Shown here in pieces: positions 44,008 through 53,830 of a stretch of 64,000 bases of DNA. Every line of letters starts with the position of its first letter. Position 1 is the first letter of the stretch. The stretch is from Blastocatellia bacterium. Its GTDB lineage: Bacteria > Acidobacteriota > Blastocatellia > HR10 > J050. Under the pieces are notes generated by a model. It was not told where the DNA came from, did not search any database, and worked only from the letters and a program-made list of their open reading frames with translations. Both the position numbers and the translations under genes were made by a program. The DNA lies in assembly GCA_026985075.1 (NCBI GenBank), contig JALSQX010000095.1:1-64000 (forward strand), in the 5' to 3' direction.

Positions 44008-44523
44008 ATGTTTGAATCGCCTGAATTATCATCAGCTAAAGCGTCCCGAAATCGCGCCCTGATGATCATTGGCCTCGCCGTCGTCGTCTTCGTGGCCATC
44101 ATCGCGACGGTGCTCTTCTATCTGGGTCAGCACCGGGCTGTCCAGCAAGCCTCGGCAACAATGCCCTATCGGGCAGGGTCTCCCCAATTCGAATCGTATA
44201 AGCGCTTCATCGAGATCGAGCAACGAGAACCGGAAGCGGCCAGCAACCTGCTCGGTCAGGTTCAGGCTGTGGCCCGAGCGTATGTGCGAAATCGAGGGAA
44301 TCGTACTATCGTTCTCCTGGAACTCCGGGGTGTGGCCTATGATGCTGACGGGAACGAAATCGCCTATCGATTAGCGCGGCCTATTCCCAAGCTCCGTCCA
44401 CAATTGGCTCCGGGAGAGTCCATGGCCGTCCAGGTGAACATCGATACCATTCCCGCCGGCGCCAATCCTTATGCGGCGAGAGTCGAGCTGAACGGTCTCC
44501 GGCTCAAGGAATCCGAGCCTTGA
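44008..44523 (+). CDS. Membrane-anchored protein with an FxLYD-like domain
   Basis: A 171-residue protein from ATG 44008. A single N-terminal membrane helix (NRALMIIGLAVVVFVAIIAT, continuing VLFYLG) is followed by a linker and a beta-sandwich-like domain from about residue 80: NLLGQVQAVARAYVRNRGNR, TIVLLELRGVAYDADGNEIA and LAPGESMAVQVNIDTIPAGA. The pattern (extended strands, Y-D-x-D/G-x-x-I, P-G-E) resembles FxLYD-type extracytoplasmic domains. No function can be assigned. The frame also opens at TTG 43978. The phosphatase gene begins 135 bp downstream; co-transcription is possible. Confidence 0.6.
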   Translation: MFESPELSSAKASRNRALMIIGLAVVVFVAIIATVLFYLGQHRAVQQASATMPYRAGSPQFESYKRFIEIEQREPEAASNLLGQVQAVARAYVRNRGNRTIVLLELRGVAYDADGNEIAYRLARPIPKLRPQLAPGESMAVQVNIDTIPAGANPYAARVELNGLRLKESEP

Positions 44524-44658
44524 ATGTCGAAGGCGGGCCAACGGTTCCTCACGAGGACCTGGTGGCGGGATGATTCCGGCGGGCCGGACGGGTGAGAGGA
44601 GATCGGGCCTCATCGCCGGGAGAGTGAGTGCGCATGAGCCACGAAAAGGGCAGAGAAC

Positions 44659-47304
44659 ATGAAGCGACGGCATGAGCGCGGGCGCCCGTGGTATTTCCCC
44701 GCCGTTCTTTTTGCGGCGGCCATTCTGATTGTCGCCCAAGGGTATTACATCTATCACCGGAGCGTCGGTCCGACCGATGGTCTCCTCTGGACGCAGAGTG
44801 GCCTCATCGTCAGCGTCGATCCCGACGGTCCGGGCGCGCGGGCGGGATTGAGACCGGGCGACCGCATCATCGCTCTGGATGGCATCTCCCAACTCCAGGC
44901 CCTGCGACGCCAGTTGATCGCCATCACCGATAGTTACCAGATCGGGGATCGCCATCGCATGATCGTCGAACGCCAGGGGAAGCGGATGTCGGTGGAGCTG
45001 GTGATCGATTCTAATTATCGAGGATGGTCCCATTTTTTCGGGCAACTGTTCGGAAATGTGGTAGCTCTCGCCTTCCTGACCATCGGCGTGGGCGTGTTCT
45101 TACTCAAGCCCAATGACCGACAGGTGGTTCTCTTCTGCTTGGCGTTCGCCGCCGTCTCCACTTTTTTCGGCAACATCTCGCCCGTGTATCTGCGGCGACT
45201 TCCTCTATCGCTGGGGAATCTCATCTGGGGCGTGCAGCTCGTGTTGAGCGTTTTCGCCCTGCCTCTCCTGGTTCATTTCTTTCTCACCTTCCCGCAACCC
45301 GTTGGCTGGGTCGACCGCTGGCCTCGACTGATCACCTGGATCTATCTCCCGTTCCTCCTCCTCCTTCCCTTGGCGGTGTTGAGTACCTTGCCGTTGTTCC
45401 TGGACGTGACCCTCGATCCCCGATTGAGGAGGGGGCTGCTGCGCATCTCCTCGGCCATTCCCATTGGGCTCATCGCCTTCTTCTATTTCCTGGCCGGGAT
45501 GATGGCCGTGGTGATGAGCTATCGCAAGGCGCATTCACCGGATCACAAGCGGCGGATGCGCGTGATCATGGTGGGCACCGTCATGGGATTCGCCGCCTAT
45601 CTGATCGGACGGAGATTGTACTCGTGGGAATCGGCCGGGAGGGGCTGGGAAGTTTTGTTGGGAGCAATGGTGTTGTTCGTTCCCCTTTCGTTCGCCTATG
45701 CCATCATCAGGCATCGTCTGTTCGATTTGCGGCTCGTCGTCCGTCAGAGCCTCCGGTATGCACTGGCCCGACACGTTCTGTTCGCCGCTTTGATCAGCCC
45801 ATTGGCCTTGTTGGTCATTGACGCTCTGGCCGCCTCTCAGCATGTCATCCTTCAATATATCCAGCAGGAGCTCCCTCGGATCGGATTGTACATCGTGGTC
45901 GGGACGGCGCTCATCGTCGCTCATCGACCGCTGATGAACTGGCTGGATCGCCGATTTTTTCGCGAGGCCTACGACGCCCAGAAGATCCTCTCAGAATTGG
46001 CTGAGCGGATTGGCTTGATCGTCGACGTCGATGAGCTGACCAGCTTCGTCCTCAACCAGATCAATGATTCGCTTCACATCAAGCATGGAGCGTTGCTGCT
46101 GAGGGAGTCCGACGGGGATCGATTTCGTTCCGTTCATCTGCTGGGCGATCTCCCCGATCCCCCACCGATAAGCGCCCATTCGCCCCTCATCCAACAGTTG
46201 GAGCAGAGGTCGGGGCGCCCACTGGAATTGAGCGTGGAGGAGAGGACGGGGTGGCTCGATCAGTTGACGCAAGAAGAACGACTCTTCTTTCAGGCGGCGA
46301 CGATTGATCTCGTCATCCCGCTGCGCGTATCTCAAAGTCTCATCGGATTGATGTTCCTCGGCGAAAAGTTGTCCGAAGAACCGTATTCGCGGGAGGACAA
46401 AGAATTGCTCATGACCGTGGCGGCGCAAACGGCGTTGGGAATCGAACGAGCGAGATTATCCGAACGGATGGCCGAGGAAGAGAAGCTCAAACGGGAAATC
46501 GAAATCGCCCAGGAAGTTCAAGCCCGATTGTTTCCCCAAACCGCTTCTCGACTGGCTACGCTGGATATGGCCGGCGTATGCCTGCCGGCGCGCGGAGTGG
46601 CCGGCGACTACTACGACTTTCTCCCTCTGGCTCCCGGTCGTCTGGGCGTCGCCGTAGGGGATATCTCCGGGAAAGGGATTTCCGCCGCTCTTCTCATGGC
46701 CAATCTTCAAGCCAGCCTGAGAAGCCAGGCGGCGCTGGCCGGATTGAACGTGGCGCGGCTGTTGCGCATCGTCAATGCCTTGCTCTTCCGCTCGACGAGC
46801 CAGAATAAATTCGCTTCTCTGTTCTATGCCGTCTATGATGAATCCACCCGGGCGTTCACCTATGTCAATGCCGGCCACAACAGCCCGTTTCTGTTCCGCG
46901 GGATGGCCGAGGGTGAAGGTCCGGCTCACGGGGGAGCAGCCACTCCGACGGCGACGCGGGCCGGCCCGGGATTGGCTCGACCAACGAACGTCGGCCACCT
47001 GGTGGAGCGGTTAGAGACGGGAGGAACGATCATCGGCGCCTTCGAAACGGTGCCCTTCGAACAAGAAACGGCGTCTCTTCATCCAGGGGATATGGTCGTG
47101 GCCTATACCGATGGCATCACCGAAGCGTGTTCCCTGGACGGCCGGGAATTCGGAGAGGAGCGCCTGGAACGCCTGCTGTGGGAAGCTCGCGCGCTCACCG
47201 CCCGGCAGATCATCAACCGCATCATGACGGCGGTCGGCGATTTCACGCGGGGTGTCGAGCAACACGATGACATGACGTTGGTAGTGATGAAAGTCTTGGC
47301 CTGA
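44659..47304 (+). CDS. Membrane SpoIIE/RsbU-type PP2C phosphatase with PDZ and GAF domains
   Basis: An 881-residue sensor phosphatase. Domain order: an N-terminal membrane helix (about 12-30), a PDZ-like domain (about 45-115, LIVSVDPDGPGARAGLRPGD), a multi-helix membrane region (about 125-370), a GAF domain (about 440-605, from QKILSELAERIGLIVDVDEL) and a C-terminal PP2C/SpoIIE phosphatase (about 615-880) with GVAGDYYDFLPLAPGRLGVA, VGDISGKGISAALLMANLQA and MVVAYTDGITEACSLDGREF. The metal-binding aspartates (GDYYDF, GDISGKG) are present. Such proteins dephosphorylate anti-sigma antagonists in partner-switching pathways (family knowledge). No STAS or HPK antagonist gene is nearby. The PDZ-membrane combination suggests sensing of an envelope signal. 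Confidence 0.88.
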   Translation: MKRRHERGRPWYFPAVLFAAAILIVAQGYYIYHRSVGPTDGLLWTQSGLIVSVDPDGPGARAGLRPGDRIIALDGISQLQALRRQLIAITDSYQIGDRHRMIVERQGKRMSVELVIDSNYRGWSHFFGQLFGNVVALAFLTIGVGVFLLKPNDRQVVLFCLAFAAVSTFFGNISPVYLRRLPLSLGNLIWGVQLVLSVFALPLLVHFFLTFPQPVGWVDRWPRLITWIYLPFLLLLPLAVLSTLPLFLDVTLDPRLRRGLLRISSAIPIGLIAFFYFLAGMMAVVMSYRKAHSPDHKRRMRVIMVGTVMGFAAYLIGRRLYSWESAGRGWEVLLGAMVLFVPLSFAYAIIRHRLFDLRLVVRQSLRYALARHVLFAALISPLALLVIDALAASQHVILQYIQQELPRIGLYIVVGTALIVAHRPLMNWLDRRFFREAYDAQKILSELAERIGLIVDVDELTSFVLNQINDSLHIKHGALLLRESDGDRFRSVHLLGDLPDPPPISAHSPLIQQLEQRSGRPLELSVEERTGWLDQLTQEERLFFQAATIDLVIPLRVSQSLIGLMFLGEKLSEEPYSREDKELLMTVAAQTALGIERARLSERMAEEEKLKREIEIAQEVQARLFPQTASRLATLDMAGVCLPARGVAGDYYDFLPLAPGRLGVAVGDISGKGISAALLMANLQASLRSQAALAGLNVARLLRIVNALLFRSTSQNKFASLFYAVYDESTRAFTYVNAGHNSPFLFRGMAEGEGPAHGGAATPTATRAGPGLARPTNVGHLVERLETGGTIIGAFETVPFEQETASLHPGDMVVAYTDGITEACSLDGREFGEERLERLLWEARALTARQIINRIMTAVGDFTRGVEQHDDMTLVVMKVLA

Positions 47305-47456
47305 GACGTGAACCGAGCGTCTCGATGGGCAACCGGGCATTGCGATGAATCGAAGCCACATCGAGCGACATTCGGCTCCTCTCATCGGAGAGGAGAACGT
47401 CCCCCAGAGAGGTGGGGAAGCGGAAATTCACTATGATGATCGAGGAGGCATGAACG

Positions 47457-48680
47457 ATGCAGGGATCGGAGAAATGCGAGCGCCATCATCAGGATGCCAT
47501 TCATCGGATTCAGGAGGCTTTGCAACGAGCCGGCATCGGTGGTTGGCTGTTTTACGACTTTCGCCAGAGCGATCCACTGGCCTATCGCATTTTAGGATTG
47601 GATGAGACGCGGCTGGGCACGCGTCGCTGGTTCTACGTCATTCCCGCCGAGGGCCAGCCGGTGAAGATCGTCCACGCTATCGAGAGGGAACATCTGGATG
47701 CGCTGCCCGGCGAGAAGCTCGTCTATCTCTCTTGGCAGCAACTCCATGAGTACGTGCGTCAGGCGGTTCAAGGGTGTGGCACCCTGGCCATGCAGTATTC
47801 GCCCAACAACGACATCCCCTATATCTCGCGCGTGGATGCCGGGACGGTGGAACTCATTCGGAGCTTCGGCGTCGACGTCGTCTCGTCATCGGATCTCGTC
47901 GCCCAATTCGAAGCCGTCTGGACGGAGGCTCAATGGCAATCCCATCGGTGGACGGCGACCCGGATGCGGCGGATCATCGATGAGACGTTCGCCGAAATCG
48001 CCCGACGCGTACGAGAGCGGGGGACGACCAGCGAGTACGACGTTCAACAGTTCATGATGGCGTTGTTCGAGCGCGACGGCCTCATCACCGATCATCCGCC
48101 CATCGTCGCCGTCAATGCCAATGCGGCCAATCCTCATTACGCTCCCACGCGCGAGCGGACGGAACCCATAAGAGAGGGTGACTTCGTGCTCATCGACTAT
48201 TGGGCGAAGAAGAAAGACGATCCCGAGGCCGTGTATGCCGATTACACCTGGACGGGATATGTCGGGCGCTCGGTGCCCGACCGCTACACGCAGATCTTCG
48301 ATATCGTGCGCCGGGCGCGCGATCGGGCCGTGGAATTCGTTCAGCACGCGGTGCGCGCCGGGCGACCACTTCACGGATGGGAGATCGATGACGTGGCCCG
48401 AACGGTGATCGCCGAAGCGGGCTACGGGCCCTGTTTCATTCATCGGACCGGTCACTCCATCGGTAAGGAGGTCCACGGCAATGGAGCCAATATTGATAAT
48501 CTGGAGACCCGGGATCATCGACTCATCTTGCCGCACACCGCCTTCTCCATCGAGCCGGGGATCTATTTGGAGGGCGAGTTTGGCGTTCGTAGCGAAGTGG
48601 ACGTCTACGTGACCGAGCGCGACGCCATCGTCACCGGCGAACCGGTCCAGACGGCGGTGGTGGCCATCTTGGCCATATGA
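47457..48680 (+). CDS. M24-family metallopeptidase (Xaa-Pro aminopeptidase-like)
   Basis: A 407-residue protein with a creatinase-like N-terminal domain (GIGGWLFYDFRQSDPLAYRI) and a pita-bread C-terminal domain. Expected metal-binding positions are visible: EGDFVLIDYWAKKKDD (first D), YADYTWTGYVGRSVPDRYTQ (second D), HRTGHSIGKEVHGNGANIDN (H), FSIEPGIYLEGEFGVRSEVD (two E). This is the Xaa-Pro peptidase pattern (H-x-x-G-H, S-x-E-P-G). It likely removes N-terminal residues before proline or belongs to a related creatinase. ATG 47457 stands after catgaacg. It is followed by a hairpin terminator at 48739. Confidence 0.85.
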   Translation: MQGSEKCERHHQDAIHRIQEALQRAGIGGWLFYDFRQSDPLAYRILGLDETRLGTRRWFYVIPAEGQPVKIVHAIEREHLDALPGEKLVYLSWQQLHEYVRQAVQGCGTLAMQYSPNNDIPYISRVDAGTVELIRSFGVDVVSSSDLVAQFEAVWTEAQWQSHRWTATRMRRIIDETFAEIARRVRERGTTSEYDVQQFMMALFERDGLITDHPPIVAVNANAANPHYAPTRERTEPIREGDFVLIDYWAKKKDDPEAVYADYTWTGYVGRSVPDRYTQIFDIVRRARDRAVEFVQHAVRAGRPLHGWEIDDVARTVIAEAGYGPCFIHRTGHSIGKEVHGNGANIDNLETRDHRLILPHTAFSIEPGIYLEGEFGVRSEVDVYVTERDAIVTGEPVQTAVVAILAI

Positions 48681-48738
48681 GGAGATCATCGAGGGCGTCT
48701 CCCGTGCCTTCCCGGCACACCGCCAGGATGAAGACGGT

Positions 48739-48770
48739 GTAACGCGAGATGTCATCTTGCGTTACGTTTT
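48739..48770 (+). terminator. Hairpin terminator after the M24 peptidase gene
   Basis: GTAACGCGAGAT (48739-48750) and ATCTTGCGTTAC (48754-48765) form a 12-bp stem (one G-U) with a 3-base loop, followed by GTTTT. The T tract is short, so confidence is moderate. Confidence 0.6.
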
Positions 48771-48971
48771 CGAAGGCATGAAAGCGGCGGGAACCCGTCT
48801 CGGACATCGGCACACATGGTGAGGGAATCCACCATGAGCCCCCACGGGACGAGGAGAGGAGGTGGGCATGAGAATCACCACCATCGCGAATCACGAGACC
48901 GCCGCCGTCGCCGAGACCAGAGGGTCTTCCACCGCTGGCCGTCGGTTCGCTGCGCGTCGTGAGGGGAGGCA

Positions 48972-50705
48972 ATGATGCAATCAATGAGGCGACGAGGCGG
49001 CGAGCGCAGAGAGTGTCGTGAGAGGCGCGCCGTCGTTGGTTCATTGCTCGGTTGGCGGCGAGCGATCGCCGGATGTCTGGTGCTCATCGTGCTGGTGCTG
49101 GGAGCGGCTCCGGCCCAGTCACCACAGGTGGCCACCCGGCAGCAGCTTGAGGCCATCCGGCACTATATCCGGCGGAGCTGGACGACGCTGAAGCGTTCTC
49201 ATCGAGAATTGCTGTCCGCCGCCATCGATCCCAAATGGGGACGGAGAGAGAAATGGCCGGTGTACGTCTCGCCGCGGGAGGATCGGGCTCGCCTTCAGCG
49301 CCAGTTGGAGAGAGAGGTGCCCGCCCGAGATCTGGCGCGCATCGATCTGCGTCCCTTGCCGGAACATATCGACGGGATCACCGAGCACGGACTCCTCTAT
49401 CTGCCGTATCCCTACGTGGTCCCCGGAGGGCGATTCAACGAGATGTACGGGTGGGATAGTTATTTCATCCTGCTCGGTCTGTTGCGCGATGGTGAACTCA
49501 GTTTGGCCAAAAACATGACCGACAATTTTCTCTACGAGATCGAATATTACGGGAAAATCCTGAACGCCAATCGCACCTACTTTCTCACCCGATCGCAACC
49601 TCCTTTTCTCACCGAGATGATCCTCGGCGTCTACCGAGCGACCAACGATAAGGCCTGGTTGGCCGAGACGATTCCGGCCATTGAGAAATATTATCGCTTC
49701 TGGACGAGCGCGCCTCATCTGATCCCCGAGATCGGATTATCGCGCTACTTCGATACCGGGCATGGACCGGCGCCGGAAGTCGTCGCCGCCGAGCGCGATC
49801 GGGGAGGCCGCACGCATTACGATCGGGTGAGAGCCTACTATCGAACGCACGAGGTCACCGATTATCTCCTCAGCCTCTACTACGATGCCCGGAGAGATCG
49901 GCTGACCGATCTCTTTTATATCGGCGACCGCTCCATGCGCGAATCGGGATTCGATCCCTCGAATCGGTTTGGACCGTTCAGCGTGGACATCATCCACTAT
50001 GCTCCGGTGTGCCTCAACACGCTCCTTTATCGCATGGAAGTGGAGACGGCCGAGATCCTCACCATCTTGAATCGGCCGAAGGCGGCGGCCAGGTGGAAGC
50101 GGCGAGCGGCGGCGCGAAAACAGACCATCAATCGATTCCTCTGGGATGAGGAGAGAGGACTCTATCTGGACTACAACTTTCGCACCGGGCGGCGGCGCGA
50201 TTATCTGTTCGCCACGACGTTCTATCCGCTCTGGGCCGGTCTGGCCAGTCCCGAACAAGCGCGACGCGTCGTCGCCCACCTCCCCGAACTGGAACGACCG
50301 GGAGGTCTCATGACCAGCGCTCGCGTGACCGGGAGCCAGTGGGACGCGCCGTTCGGATGGGCGCCCCTTCATATCATCGCCATCAAAGGGCTGCGCCGGT
50401 ATGGTTACGACCGGGAGGCCAATCGTCTCACCATCAATTTCCTCTCGCTCATCCTCAAGGAATTCATCGAGCATCATGTCATCGTGGAGAAGTATGACGT
50501 CGTTCGCCGGGAATCGGACGTGTCGGCGGGCCTCCGATTCGGCTATTCGTCCAACGAGATCGGCTTCGGTTGGACGAATGCGGCATTCGAAGAGTTGATG
50601 GCCGAATTGCCGGTCGCCGAGCGCGATCGCGTGCGACGACTCTCCGGCCTTCCCTTACCCGGTCGGGCCGAGCGCCGAGCATCGTCGGCCGCCGGCCATC
50701 GATGA
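48972..50705 (+). CDS. treA: Trehalase (GH37), exported
   Basis: A 577-residue protein hydrolysing trehalose to two glucose. A hydrophobic N-terminal segment after a long basic lead (WRRAIAGCLVLIVLVLGAAP, then AQS) suggests secretion to the periplasm. Both family signatures are present: PGGRFNEMYGWDSYFILLGL (signature 1) and GSQWDAPFGWAPLHIIAIKG (signature 2). ARVTGSQWDAP and SNEIGFGWTNAAFEE surround the catalytic region. The start could also be a later Met; ATG 48972 or 48975 behind ggggaggca is used. A sugar ABC importer follows about 125 bp downstream, so released glucose or trehalose may be taken up by it. Confidence 0.93.
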   Translation: MMQSMRRRGGERRECRERRAVVGSLLGWRRAIAGCLVLIVLVLGAAPAQSPQVATRQQLEAIRHYIRRSWTTLKRSHRELLSAAIDPKWGRREKWPVYVSPREDRARLQRQLEREVPARDLARIDLRPLPEHIDGITEHGLLYLPYPYVVPGGRFNEMYGWDSYFILLGLLRDGELSLAKNMTDNFLYEIEYYGKILNANRTYFLTRSQPPFLTEMILGVYRATNDKAWLAETIPAIEKYYRFWTSAPHLIPEIGLSRYFDTGHGPAPEVVAAERDRGGRTHYDRVRAYYRTHEVTDYLLSLYYDARRDRLTDLFYIGDRSMRESGFDPSNRFGPFSVDIIHYAPVCLNTLLYRMEVETAEILTILNRPKAAARWKRRAAARKQTINRFLWDEERGLYLDYNFRTGRRRDYLFATTFYPLWAGLASPEQARRVVAHLPELERPGGLMTSARVTGSQWDAPFGWAPLHIIAIKGLRRYGYDREANRLTINFLSLILKEFIEHHVIVEKYDVVRRESDVSAGLRFGYSSNEIGFGWTNAAFEELMAELPVAERDRVRRLSGLPLPGRAERRASSAAGHR

Positions 50706-50831
50706 TCAGCGATGGGCTCATCTCGACGCGTATGGTTACATCTTCGCGATGACCGCAGAGGGGCGACCGCCGGGCCCTGGAGTCATCGAGCAGGGAATCC
50801 TCCCCAGCCGATGCCCATCTTCGAGGATGAG

Positions 50832-52124
50832 ATGAGACTCGGTTGGCTCATCCTGATCGCCGTCGTCCTCATCGCCGGTTGCACCACCGATCGGACCGGG
50901 ATGCCTCGAGCCGATGATCATCTCACCTATTGGACATCGACCAATCCCCAGGAGATGGCATTCGCCCGCCTCATCGTCGCCGAGTGGAATCGGCAGCATC
51001 CCGAAGCGCCCATCGACTGGGAGCCCATCCCGGCGGGCGTCTCCTCCGAAGAAGTGCTCTTGGCGGCCATCGCTTCCCGGACGACGCCCGATCTCTGTTC
51101 CAATATCTGGCCGGGAGCGCTGGAGCAGTACATCGAGGCGCGAGGATTGGTGCGACTGGACGATTTCTCCGATTTCTTCTCGGTGATGCGGCGGCGAATG
51201 CCCGATGAGATGCTCAGCCGATTCCGCTCTCGGGATGGCCATTACTATCAAGTGCCCTGGAAGACCAATCCCATCATGATGCTCTATAATGTGCGCATGT
51301 TCCGGGAAGCGGGCATTGACCATCCCCCGCGGACGTACGCCGAACTCCTGGCCGCCGGCGCACGCCTCACGCGAGATCGCGATGGGGATGGGGAGATCGA
51401 TCAATGGCTGATGGGCATCGATCTCCAGCCGGTGTGGTATAAGCGCATGTTCGATTTCTATCCCTTTTACCTGGCCGCCTCTCAGGGACAACCACTGATT
51501 GCTGACCATCGACCGGTCTTTGAGAATCGCGCGGCGGTGGAGGTCTTTCGGTTATTTCGAGAGTTGTTTCGTCGCGGATATGTCATCAGGAGCATGTCCT
51601 ATAGTGATCCCTTCCTGCTCGAGCGGGTGGCCATCAAACCCAACGTGGGACCATGGAGTATCGCCGATATCGAGCGGAAACGACCGGGGCAACTGGAATA
51701 CGACGTCGCTCCCATCCCACGACCCGACGATGTTCCCGGCCCATCGATCACCTACGGCGATTACAAGAACATCGTCATCTTCAGCACCTCGCGTCGCCCT
51801 CGAGCGGCCTGGCAGTTCATCACATTCATGATCTCCAAGCGGAACGATCTCCGGTTGCTGGAGATGACCGAGCAACTGCCCATCCGCCAGCCGCTGCTCG
51901 CCGATCCGCTGTTCGGAGGATTTTTCCGGCGACAGCCCAAACTCATTCCTTTCGCTCGTCAGGCGTTTCATACCCGAGGGACCGATGCCGTTCCCGAATT
52001 GAAAGAGATCTTCGATGCCATCGCCCAGGAGTTCGAAGCCTGCGCCCTGTTGGGGCTGAAATCGCCCGAACAGGCCGTCCATGACGCCGCTCGGCGCAGT
52101 CGGCTCATTCTGTCGCTCCGATGA
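50832..52124 (+). CDS. ABC transporter sugar-binding lipoprotein
   Basis: A 430-residue solute-binding protein from ATG 50832. Lipoprotein signal: MRLGWLILIAVVLIAGCTTD, with LIAGC as lipobox (Cys 17). The mature protein has the family 1 binding-protein pattern: ARLIVAEWNRQHPEAPIDWE, SRTTPDLCSNIWPGALEQYI, YYQVPWKTNPIMMLYNVRMF and ARLTRDRDGDGEIDQWLMGI. An overlong frame from 50712 was rejected. The stop codon overlaps the start of the first permease (ATGA). It likely delivers a sugar (possibly trehalose or glucose) to the two permeases. Confidence 0.88.
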   Translation: MRLGWLILIAVVLIAGCTTDRTGMPRADDHLTYWTSTNPQEMAFARLIVAEWNRQHPEAPIDWEPIPAGVSSEEVLLAAIASRTTPDLCSNIWPGALEQYIEARGLVRLDDFSDFFSVMRRRMPDEMLSRFRSRDGHYYQVPWKTNPIMMLYNVRMFREAGIDHPPRTYAELLAAGARLTRDRDGDGEIDQWLMGIDLQPVWYKRMFDFYPFYLAASQGQPLIADHRPVFENRAAVEVFRLFRELFRRGYVIRSMSYSDPFLLERVAIKPNVGPWSIADIERKRPGQLEYDVAPIPRPDDVPGPSITYGDYKNIVIFSTSRRPRAAWQFITFMISKRNDLRLLEMTEQLPIRQPLLADPLFGGFFRRQPKLIPFARQAFHTRGTDAVPELKEIFDAIAQEFEACALLGLKSPEQAVHDAARRSRLILSLR

Positions 52125-53014
52125 ACCAATCGAGGAGACGTCAGCGAAAAGCGAGACGGAGAGTCGAGGCCATTGGATATCTCATGTCGTTCCCCTACGT
52201 CCTCCACTTTCTCGTGTTCGGCGCCTATCCACTCGCTTTTGCTTTCATCCTCATCTTCCACAGATGGAATATCTACCTGCCCATGAAATGGATCGGATTG
52301 GGGAACATCCGGTTTCTCATTCACGATGCGCTGATCTGGAAGGCTCTGTGGAATACCTTTTACTTCGTCCTCATCCACGTCCCTTCGCAACTCGTCGTCG
52401 CGCTGGCGTTCGCCGCGTTGCTCAATCGTCACCTGCGCGGGCGAACTCTCTTCCGAGCCATCTATTTCATGCCCGTGGTCGTCTCCGGAGTGGTCATCAC
52501 CATCCTCTGGCAACAGCTTTATGCCCAGGATACGGGGTTGCTGAACCGAGCGCTCACTGCCATTGGACTGCCCCGGATTCCTTGGCTCACCGATTATCGG
52601 CTGGCTATGCCCTCTATTGCCCTGATGGCCACCTGGAAGAACGTCGGATTATACATCGTCTTGTTTCTGGTCGGATTGCAGTCCATTCCTCGCTCGCTCT
52701 ATGAGGCGGCGGCGCTCGATGGGGCATCGGAGTGGAAGCAGTTCTGGCACATCACTCTCCCCATGCTCAATCCCACCATTCTGCTCGTCCTGATTCTGTC
52801 CACGATCGGCGGCTTCTCGTTATTCGTCGAACCGTACATCATGACCGGCGGTGGCCCGGCCAACAGCACGTTGTCCGGCGTCCTCTATCTCTATAAGCAA
52901 GCCTTCTTCTTCAATCGCATGGGCTATGCGGCCACTATTGGCTTCTTCTGGGCGATGATGATTTTCGTCGTCGTACTCGTACAGCGCAAAGTCGTGGAGA
53001 GGGATGTAGGATGA
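52121..53014 (+). CDS. Sugar ABC transporter permease (MalF/UgpA-like)
   Basis: A 297-residue inner-membrane protein starting MNQSRRRQRKARRRVEAIGY with about six membrane helices. The EAA loop contacting the ATPase is SLYEAAALDGASEWKQFWHI and the following TLPMLNPTILLVLILSTIGG. It belongs to the carbohydrate uptake-1 class. It overlaps the binding-protein gene upstream and the second permease downstream by 4 bp each, so all three are translated together. No ATPase gene follows; such importers commonly share a MsmX-type ATPase encoded elsewhere. Confidence 0.92.
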   Translation: MNQSRRRQRKARRRVEAIGYLMSFPYVLHFLVFGAYPLAFAFILIFHRWNIYLPMKWIGLGNIRFLIHDALIWKALWNTFYFVLIHVPSQLVVALAFAALLNRHLRGRTLFRAIYFMPVVVSGVVITILWQQLYAQDTGLLNRALTAIGLPRIPWLTDYRLAMPSIALMATWKNVGLYIVLFLVGLQSIPRSLYEAAALDGASEWKQFWHITLPMLNPTILLVLILSTIGGFSLFVEPYIMTGGGPANSTLSGVLYLYKQAFFFNRMGYAATIGFFWAMMIFVVVLVQRKVVERDVG

Positions 53015-53823
53015 TGAAGCGACTGGGGCTATACGCGGCATTGATTCTGGGAGCCATCGTCTTCCTCTATCCCTTTCTCTGGATGCTCTCGGCGACGTTC
53101 AAACCGGAACTGGAATTGGGGGGATTCCATCTCATTCCTCATCGAGTGACCTGGGAGAATTATCGTCTCGTGTTCACCAGGATTCCCATCATTCGCGCCT
53201 TCGTCAACAGTTTGTTCGTCTCGGCCACGGCGACGACGTCGGTCATCGTATTCGGCGCCATGGTCGGATACGCCCTCTCGCGCCTTTCGTTTCCAGGTCG
53301 GGAGATCATCTTCAACGTCATTTTGTTCACCATGATGATTCCCGCTCAACTGACGTTGATTCCTCTGTACACGCTCATCGTTCGCCTGGGGTGGGCCGAT
53401 AGTTATCAGGCGTTGATCGTCCCGGGTATGATGAGCGGGTTTGCCATTCTGTTATTTCGACAGTTCTTCCGCACCATTCCCCCGTCGTTGATCGAAGCGG
53501 CGCGATTGGACGGGTGTTCCGAGTGGCAGATTCTGTTTCACATCGTTATGCCTCTCTCCAAACCGGTCATCACCACGGTGGGCATTCTGACCTTCATGGG
53601 CATATGGAACGATCTGCTCTGGCCATTACTCGTCATTCACGATCGACGGCTCATGACCATGCCTCAAGTCGTCGCTCTGTTCTCCATCGGGGGATTGGCC
53701 GAGGCGAGGGTGGGGGCGCAATTGGCCGCCGCCACGCTGCTCGCTCTCCCCATCATCGTGGCCTATGCCTTCTTCCAACGCACCTTCATCGAGAGCATGG
53801 CCACCACCGGCTTGAAAGGTTGA
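53011..53823 (+). CDS. Sugar ABC transporter permease (MalG/UgpE-like)
   Basis: A 270-residue inner-membrane protein from ATG 53011 with about six membrane helices. The EAA loop is SLIEAARLDGCSEWQILFHI and the following VMPLSKPVITTVGILTFMGI. It pairs with the preceding permease to form the channel. The C-terminus (RTFIESMATTGLKG) is typical for MalG-like proteins. The stop lies 7 bp from the end of a convergent gene on the other strand, with no recognisable terminator between them, so transcripts may overlap. Confidence 0.92.
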   Translation: MMKRLGLYAALILGAIVFLYPFLWMLSATFKPELELGGFHLIPHRVTWENYRLVFTRIPIIRAFVNSLFVSATATTSVIVFGAMVGYALSRLSFPGREIIFNVILFTMMIPAQLTLIPLYTLIVRLGWADSYQALIVPGMMSGFAILLFRQFFRTIPPSLIEAARLDGCSEWQILFHIVMPLSKPVITTVGILTFMGIWNDLLWPLLVIHDRRLMTMPQVVALFSIGGLAEARVGAQLAAATLLALPIIVAYAFFQRTFIESMATTGLKG

Positions 53824-53830
53824 GGAGGAG

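Noticed and set aside
47303-47325. Hairpin GAGACG/CGTCTC after the phosphatase gene as terminator
   Set aside because: Only 6 bp, a long loop and no T tract.
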